This document shows positions 59,808 to 64,000 of a stretch of 64,000 nucleotides of DNA, piece after piece (position 1 is the stretch's first letter; each line of letters begins with the position of its first letter). The stretch lies in contig NZ_JAKNRW010000001.1 in the NCBI RefSeq assembly GCF_023072615.1, forward strand, positions 62,001 through 126,000, given 5' to 3'. This DNA comes from Pseudomonas violetae (GTDB taxonomy: Bacteria; Pseudomonadota; Gammaproteobacteria; Pseudomonadales; Pseudomonadaceae). The notes under the pieces are model-generated. The model worked only from the letters and a program-made list of their open reading frames with translations. It made no database searches and was not told the origin of the DNA. Both the position numbers and the translations under genes were made by a program.

Positions 59808-59834
59808 AAAAAGATTCCGCATGCGGAAACTTTC
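59808..59834. repeat. GCATGC palindrome site 11
   Basis: AAAAGATTCCGCATGCGGAA followed by ACTTTC, in the gap between the AddB-like and AddA-like genes. Confidence 0.82.
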
Positions 59835-59893
59835 GTCCAAATCTTCAGTGTGTTTCCGTTGAACTTGTTGCCGTTGGAAAAAGACAGCAGGAC

Positions 59894-59925
59894 GGCTGGT
59901 GGCACCGATGCGCGCCGTTATTCTG
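59894..59925 (+). promoter_or_regulatory. shared promoter-like element of the AddA-like gene
   Basis: GGCTGGTGGCAC, ten bases, CGTTATTCTG, matching the element at 57006-57037 in sequence and spacing. Confidence 0.55.
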
Positions 59926-59951
59926 GGTCTATCTGATAAGGAGTTTGATTC

Positions 59952-62900
59952 ATGAATGCATTCGTTCAACTGCCCGTGCTGCCACACCTTGACCCAATCT
60001 TTGCCGGTATCCGTGGTCTGGAAATCGACGATGCAGCCGCTCGGGCGATGGCCATCGATCCTCGCCGTTCTTTGATTCTTCTGGCTCCCGCGGGCTCAGG
60101 GAAGACGACGACCCTCATGTTGCGCCTGCTTTCATGCCTGACGGTCGTTGAGCGTCCTGAAGAGGTTCTGGCTGTTACCTTCACCAATATGGCGGCAGCC
60201 GAGATCGTGGAGCGCGTGATTAGCACCCTTCAGCAGGCATCAACCGGCGTGGAGCCAGAAAAGAGCCAGGATATTCCCCAGTACCGCCTTGCACGTCTGG
60301 TGCTTGAGCGAGACGTGCAACTGGGTTGGAACCTGCTTCTTAATCCCAGCCGCCTGCGCATCATGACCTTCGACAGCTTCTGTGCTTCGCTTGCCAGCAA
60401 AACCCCGATCATGTCTGGCTTAGGCGGCGGCAAGACGACCGATGACGCCTCTTTGGTTTACCGCCTTGCGATCCTCGAAACTTTGAAGTCCGTCAATGAC
60501 AACGATATTCCGGCGGCGCTCTCCGAAGCGCTCGAGGCTGTTCTATCGTTCGCGAAAAACCGATTCGAAACGTTGGTGCCACTGTTCGAATCGCTTCTCG
60601 CTAAGCGGGACCAGTGGGCCGGACGGATTATGGCGCTCGATATCGAAGGGATGCAGCAGGCTGTTAGTGCGACTGTCTTGGAGGCCGCTGAAGGCGCAAT
60701 CTCTGTAATCCTCGGCTCTGACCTTGAACGCGCCATGAGTTGTCTGGAGCGCGCCTCTGGGGTTCTTGATGGCTTCGAATGGGCGGCAGGCACGCCACAG
60801 CTTCACGGCGACGAGGCGAGCCTTAAGTACCTTCGGGATTTTGCCGCGTACATGGTGACAACGACCGGAACTGTGCGAGCGCGTGTGAACGTAAGCAACG
60901 GCTTCCCGGCGAAGCATCCGCTGACCATCGAGATGAACGAGATCCTGTCGGACATTAAGATGGGCGGGAATACGGATCTGTTTGCTGATGCCCTGATGAT
61001 GCTCGCCACTCTGCCAGAACTCGCCTACCCAGCCCGTTCCGCTAAGATGGTCGAGCACTTCACTGTGATTCTGCGATACCTGCTGGCGAACCTGACGTTG
61101 GCGATGGAAGCGACCAACTCTCTGGACTTTCCAGAAATCGCTCAGCGGGCGATCCAGGCGCTAGGTGCTGGCGAATCGGTGGGCGACGCCTTGCTGGAGG
61201 AGGATCGCATCCTTCACATCATGGTGGATGAGTTCCAGGACACTAACCAAGCGCAATACGATTTGATGAAGTTGTTGGTTGAGAACTGGGAGCAGGATGA
61301 CAACCGCTCGATTGCTTTCGTAGCGGACGGATTCCAAAGCATCTACCTGTTCCGTGGCGCTGACCTAAACCTCTTCACATCGGTGGTCAATGCAAAGACT
61401 TTCGGCCCCAAGGAAATGGAGATTCTGCGGTTGACGGTGAACTTCCGTTCGCTGCCAGGCGTTGTCGCCTGGAACAACGCGGCCTATGCCGACGTCTTCA
61501 AGGACTCCGCCTACGAATTTGTACCGTCGGTTCCGTTTCGAAAGGGTGAAGGGGGTATGCAGGTCCATCCAATCGCGACTGGGCCTCTGGGGGAAGCGGA
61601 TAAGGTCGTTGAGATCATTCAGCAGGCATTGGCTGAGGACGCAACCAAATCTATCGCAATTCTTGTGCGTGGCCGGTCGCACCTGAAACACATCTTGCCC
61701 CGGTTGAAGGACGCCGGTATTGAAGTGCGCGGCAAGGACATCGATCCGATTGGCGAGGCTGCGCCCATCTCGGAGGTAATCTCGCTCATCCGTGCCTTTT
61801 GGCACGCTGGTGATCGCGCCTCATGGATGGCCCTGCTAAGAGCAGCATTTGTGGGTCTGAGCTGGGCAGACTGCCTGGTGATTGCACGGGGACATGGCGT
61901 CATCCGCCAGGCCCTGCAAAGCGATACCGTGCAAGCCGATCTTTCCGAAGAAGGCCGCACGCGCGTCCTGTCGCTCCTGGCCGTGTTAGATGGTGTAGAT
62001 CGCTCCAGCCGCGGCAGCGAGCTCGCGTGGGCGGTCAAATCTGCGTGGATCGCGCTAGGCGGTCCGGCAACGGTTAACGCTGGTCAAATGGATGATGTGG
62101 AGACAATCTTCAAATTACTCAGCGCTCACACTGAGACGGGCGATTTGGTGGATCCGCAAGCATTCTTCCGGGCGATCGACAAAGCCTACGCCAGCCCAAA
62201 GGCCGGCGCTGTAAATGTGATGACACTCCACGCTTCGAAAGGTGTCGAATTCGATGTCGTTCTTCTCCCAGGTTTGAACAAAGGGGGCGGCAAAGATGAA
62301 TCGCCACTTTTCTACTGGCGTTCGGTGCAGGGTGTGTTCTCGGTGGTGCCGAATCTGGGTGACCTCGACCCTAAAACCCCTGAGAGCCGGCTGTTCAAGT
62401 TTGTGGGACGCATGGTGCGTAAAGACGTCTCTGATGAGGTGGGGCGCACTGGATACGTCGGCACCACCCGTGCAAGAGAACACTGCCACTTGCTAGCGTG
62501 CGTTGAAGCGCTCCCGTTGACTCCGGTTGAAGGCGAGGAGCCCCAACAGAAAGAGATCAAGCCAACCGCTAACTCGCTGCTTGAATGCCTCTGGTCGGCC
62601 GTTGGCCACGAGATGAATCAGGTTGTACCGGCGTACCCCATTGCAGTTGAAACGACATCCGGTGTTCCATCGAAAGCGCGCTTGGCACAGGGTTTCACCG
62701 TTCAGTTGCCAAAATCGGTTTTCGTTCCCGCGGCCACCAACGATCAGGTTCCGACCGAGAACGAGTTGAGCGATGAGTTGCGGGAGGAGGAGGGCAGCGA
62801 CTACCGAGCTAAAACCCGTGGCGTCGTTTATCACTGGTTTGCAGAGCAGATCGGCAAGCAAGGCGTCGAAGGGTGGGATGCACACCGTGTACGCGGCAAG

Positions 62901-63323
62901 TCGCAGGCGATTGCGTCGATGCTTCGCCGTGAAGGCTACCCTGCAGCTGAGGTGCCTGCCGCAGTGGCCACTGTCGTATCGCTTCTGGTGAATACCGTTG
63001 AAAGCGAAGCTGGTCGGTGGATTCTGAAGAAGCGCCCAGGCAGTGGGCACGAGGTTCAGGTAAGCGCCTACCGAAACGGCCGTTGGATTCACCGCTTCTT
63101 GGACTGTTCGTTTGTCGAGGACAACGTGTACTGGCTCGCAGATTACAAATCGCCGGAATGTCCAGAGGGGATGTCGGAGGATGCGTTTGTCGCCCGAGAA
63201 ATCGAGCGATACAGGGCCAAGATGGAGGAGTACGAGCAGGCCGTAATCGACGCTGGAGTCACACTGCCAGTTAAAAAGGTACTCTTCTTTCCAGCCTTCA
63301 AACGGCTTGCCGAAGTAGTCTAG
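59952..63323 (+). CDS. AddA-like UvrD/Rep-family helicase-nuclease
   Basis: The 1,123-residue protein has superfamily 1A helicase motifs in order: Walker A LLAPAGSGKTTTLMLRLL near residue 45, TFTNMAA, MVDEFQDTN (motif II) near 425, LTVNFRS near 496, and TLHASKGVEFDVVLLPG (motif V) near 760. The C-terminal 170 residues form a RecB-like nuclease domain (VVYHWFAEQI, then FLDCSFVEDNVYWLADYKS near 1,050). It should unwind and trim DNA ends together with the AddB-like protein, feeding the plasmid RecA. Confidence 0.88.
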   Translation: MNAFVQLPVLPHLDPIFAGIRGLEIDDAAARAMAIDPRRSLILLAPAGSGKTTTLMLRLLSCLTVVERPEEVLAVTFTNMAAAEIVERVISTLQQASTGVEPEKSQDIPQYRLARLVLERDVQLGWNLLLNPSRLRIMTFDSFCASLASKTPIMSGLGGGKTTDDASLVYRLAILETLKSVNDNDIPAALSEALEAVLSFAKNRFETLVPLFESLLAKRDQWAGRIMALDIEGMQQAVSATVLEAAEGAISVILGSDLERAMSCLERASGVLDGFEWAAGTPQLHGDEASLKYLRDFAAYMVTTTGTVRARVNVSNGFPAKHPLTIEMNEILSDIKMGGNTDLFADALMMLATLPELAYPARSAKMVEHFTVILRYLLANLTLAMEATNSLDFPEIAQRAIQALGAGESVGDALLEEDRILHIMVDEFQDTNQAQYDLMKLLVENWEQDDNRSIAFVADGFQSIYLFRGADLNLFTSVVNAKTFGPKEMEILRLTVNFRSLPGVVAWNNAAYADVFKDSAYEFVPSVPFRKGEGGMQVHPIATGPLGEADKVVEIIQQALAEDATKSIAILVRGRSHLKHILPRLKDAGIEVRGKDIDPIGEAAPISEVISLIRAFWHAGDRASWMALLRAAFVGLSWADCLVIARGHGVIRQALQSDTVQADLSEEGRTRVLSLLAVLDGVDRSSRGSELAWAVKSAWIALGGPATVNAGQMDDVETIFKLLSAHTETGDLVDPQAFFRAIDKAYASPKAGAVNVMTLHASKGVEFDVVLLPGLNKGGGKDESPLFYWRSVQGVFSVVPNLGDLDPKTPESRLFKFVGRMVRKDVSDEVGRTGYVGTTRAREHCHLLACVEALPLTPVEGEEPQQKEIKPTANSLLECLWSAVGHEMNQVVPAYPIAVETTSGVPSKARLAQGFTVQLPKSVFVPAATNDQVPTENELSDELREEEGSDYRAKTRGVVYHWFAEQIGKQGVEGWDAHRVRGKSQAIASMLRREGYPAAEVPAAVATVVSLLVNTVESEAGRWILKKRPGSGHEVQVSAYRNGRWIHRFLDCSFVEDNVYWLADYKSPECPEGMSEDAFVAREIERYRAKMEEYEQAVIDAGVTLPVKKVLFFPAFKRLAEVV

Positions 63324-63327
63324 GGCT

Positions 63328-63852
63328 CTACGTAGGGAACCGAATTTTTCGGTTCCCTGGCGCCACTGTTACCCGTTTGTGCAAGGGGCGAGGGTCAATT
63401 GGCCGCTTGTTCTTCAGTGAGATCGGAACCTCAGATCGGAGCGCAATCAGAGCGCGGAACACGCCCTCATCAAACGGCACCTGGATGCATTCGTCTCGGA
63501 AGCTCAGCAGCCCCACCACGTTAGTCGAGTTGTAGGTCTCCCGGGCTAACCCGATGTACAACAGGATCTGGTAATACTCCCTCCGGCGCACATACCCTTT
63601 GTAGCTCCGATTCTTAAATTCCCCGACGGCGATCTGCGCGGATCTGGCATTGCGGAAGATCGCATCCGGTTCGCCGCCTACCCCAAATGCTCCCAGGCGC
63701 TTGCGCGGATGTCCTTTCCCCAAGTCGGAACTTACGATTTTCCATTGTGATGCCGGCAGCGCGAACTGACGGTAGATGTCGTTTGGCGCCTTCGCTTTGA
63801 GGACCAGGTAGAGCAAAGCTGCGATCGCTAGGATTGCAAATATGGTGATCAT
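63328..63852 (-). CDS. membrane-anchored PD-(D/E)XK protein
   Basis: The 174-residue protein starts with a membrane segment (ITIFAILAIAALLYLVLK). The rest fits a small PD-(D/E)XK fold: GGEPDAIF (Asp) then IAVGEFKNR (E-x-K) and a YYQILLYIGLA helix. A nuclease facing the cytoplasm from the inner membrane could act on incoming or foreign DNA. Its start overlaps the stop of the small membrane peptide upstream (ATGA). Confidence 0.7.
   Translation of the reverse strand: MITIFAILAIAALLYLVLKAKAPNDIYRQFALPASQWKIVSSDLGKGHPRKRLGAFGVGGEPDAIFRNARSAQIAVGEFKNRSYKGYVRRREYYQILLYIGLARETYNSTNVVGLLSFRDECIQVPFDEGVFRALIALRSEVPISLKNKRPIDPRPLHKRVTVAPGNRKIRFPT
63334..63358. terminator. hairpin between convergent genes
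   Basis: AGGGAACCGAA pairs with TTCGGTTCCCT. It lies between the AddA-like stop and within the last codons of the convergent gene, and can serve as a weak bidirectional terminator. Confidence 0.5.
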
Positions 63853-63965
63853 GTCAGGGAGATCACATTGAAGTAGAGGAGGGCGGCGATTATCGCGATT
63901 ACAGCGACGACAAACATTGCGGTGTTTGGTCCCGCACCAATGCGGTTGTGGGCGGCAGTGCCCAT
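63849..63965 (-). CDS. 38-residue membrane peptide
   Basis: The frame runs from ATG 63965 to a TGA at 63849-63851 that overlaps the next start codon. It encodes MGTAAHNRIGAGPNT, then a hydrophobic segment of about 20 residues ending YFNVISLT. It is probably a single-span membrane peptide coupled to the PD-(D/E)XK protein. No clear ribosome site is seen, so confidence is modest. Confidence 0.45.
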   Translation of the reverse strand: MGTAAHNRIGAGPNTAMFVVAVIAIIAALLYFNVISLT

Positions 63966-64000
63966 TCGGGCTAACCGAGGGTTATAGGCCCCCCCGGCGG

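Overview
The window looks like a piece of a large, low-copy, self-transmissible Pseudomonas-type megaplasmid. This is an inference. The evidence is a ParA/ParB partition locus, a TraU-like protein, a coupling-type ATPase and a MOBH-like HD protein of conjugation, a type IVB-style pilus operon, a plasmid-borne copy of the Pseudomonas Chp (PilGHIJK-ChpAB) chemosensory pathway, and plasmid copies of genes normally chromosomal (beta clamp, sigma-70-family factor, RecA). The overall make-up resembles the IncP-2/pBT2436-like Pseudomonas megaplasmids. No rRNA, tRNA, insertion sequence, integron, CRISPR array or resistance gene was seen.

Layout. 0-8.2 kb, rightward: end of an unknown gene, a lipoprotein, DnaN, a sigma factor, small hypotheticals, a Tat-signal TraU-like protein, RecA. 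8.2-18.6 kb, leftward: one overlapping operon for a type IV pilus chemosensory pathway (response regulator, CheW, MCP, CheR, a 1,938-residue ChpA-like hybrid kinase, CheB). 18.7-24.4 kb, rightward: an unknown gene, a solo ParB-like protein with palindromic operators, a coiled-coil lipoprotein, then parA-parB. 24.4-40.3 kb, rightward: a long gene series (primase-like, Cas4-like nuclease, MoxR-type AAA+ ATPase, VWA protein with HExxH, DUF3150-like protein and many small unknowns). Nearly every gene there is preceded by a structured RNA leader, and boxA-like antitermination sequences sit at the head. 40.8-45.9 kb: SprT-like protein, coupling ATPase, lipoprotein, and a leftward HD-domain (MOBH/TraI-like) membrane protein. 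46-56.1 kb: type IVB pilus operon (TcpQ/PilL-like protein, secretin, PilO-like, PilP-like, assembly ATPase, major pilin, PilR-like platform, second prepilin) followed by a PilT-like retraction ATPase. 56.1-64 kb: an EAL protein, an AddB-like/AddA-like helicase-nuclease pair and a membrane-anchored PD-(D/E)XK protein.

Three sequence signals cut across the genes. (1) A promoter-like motif, GGNGCA-N9-CACTATT, occurs seven times with exactly nine bases between its halves. Each copy is upstream of a pilus, chemosensory, transfer, c-di-GMP or envelope gene, suggesting one regulon, perhaps read by the plasmid's own sigma factor. (2) A quasi-palindrome centred on GCATGC (core TTTCGCATGCGAAA) occurs eleven times over 51 kb. 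Copies bracket parAB and also sit inside coding sequences, where they often encode Ser-His-Ala; these are candidate dispersed parS sites. (3) In the 15-kb gene series, leaders carry three mutually complementary segments (A, A', A''). The sequences differ from leader to leader but complementarity is kept, as expected for a family of RNA switches or antiterminators. I do not recognise this RNA family, and it is the best candidate for an undescribed system here.
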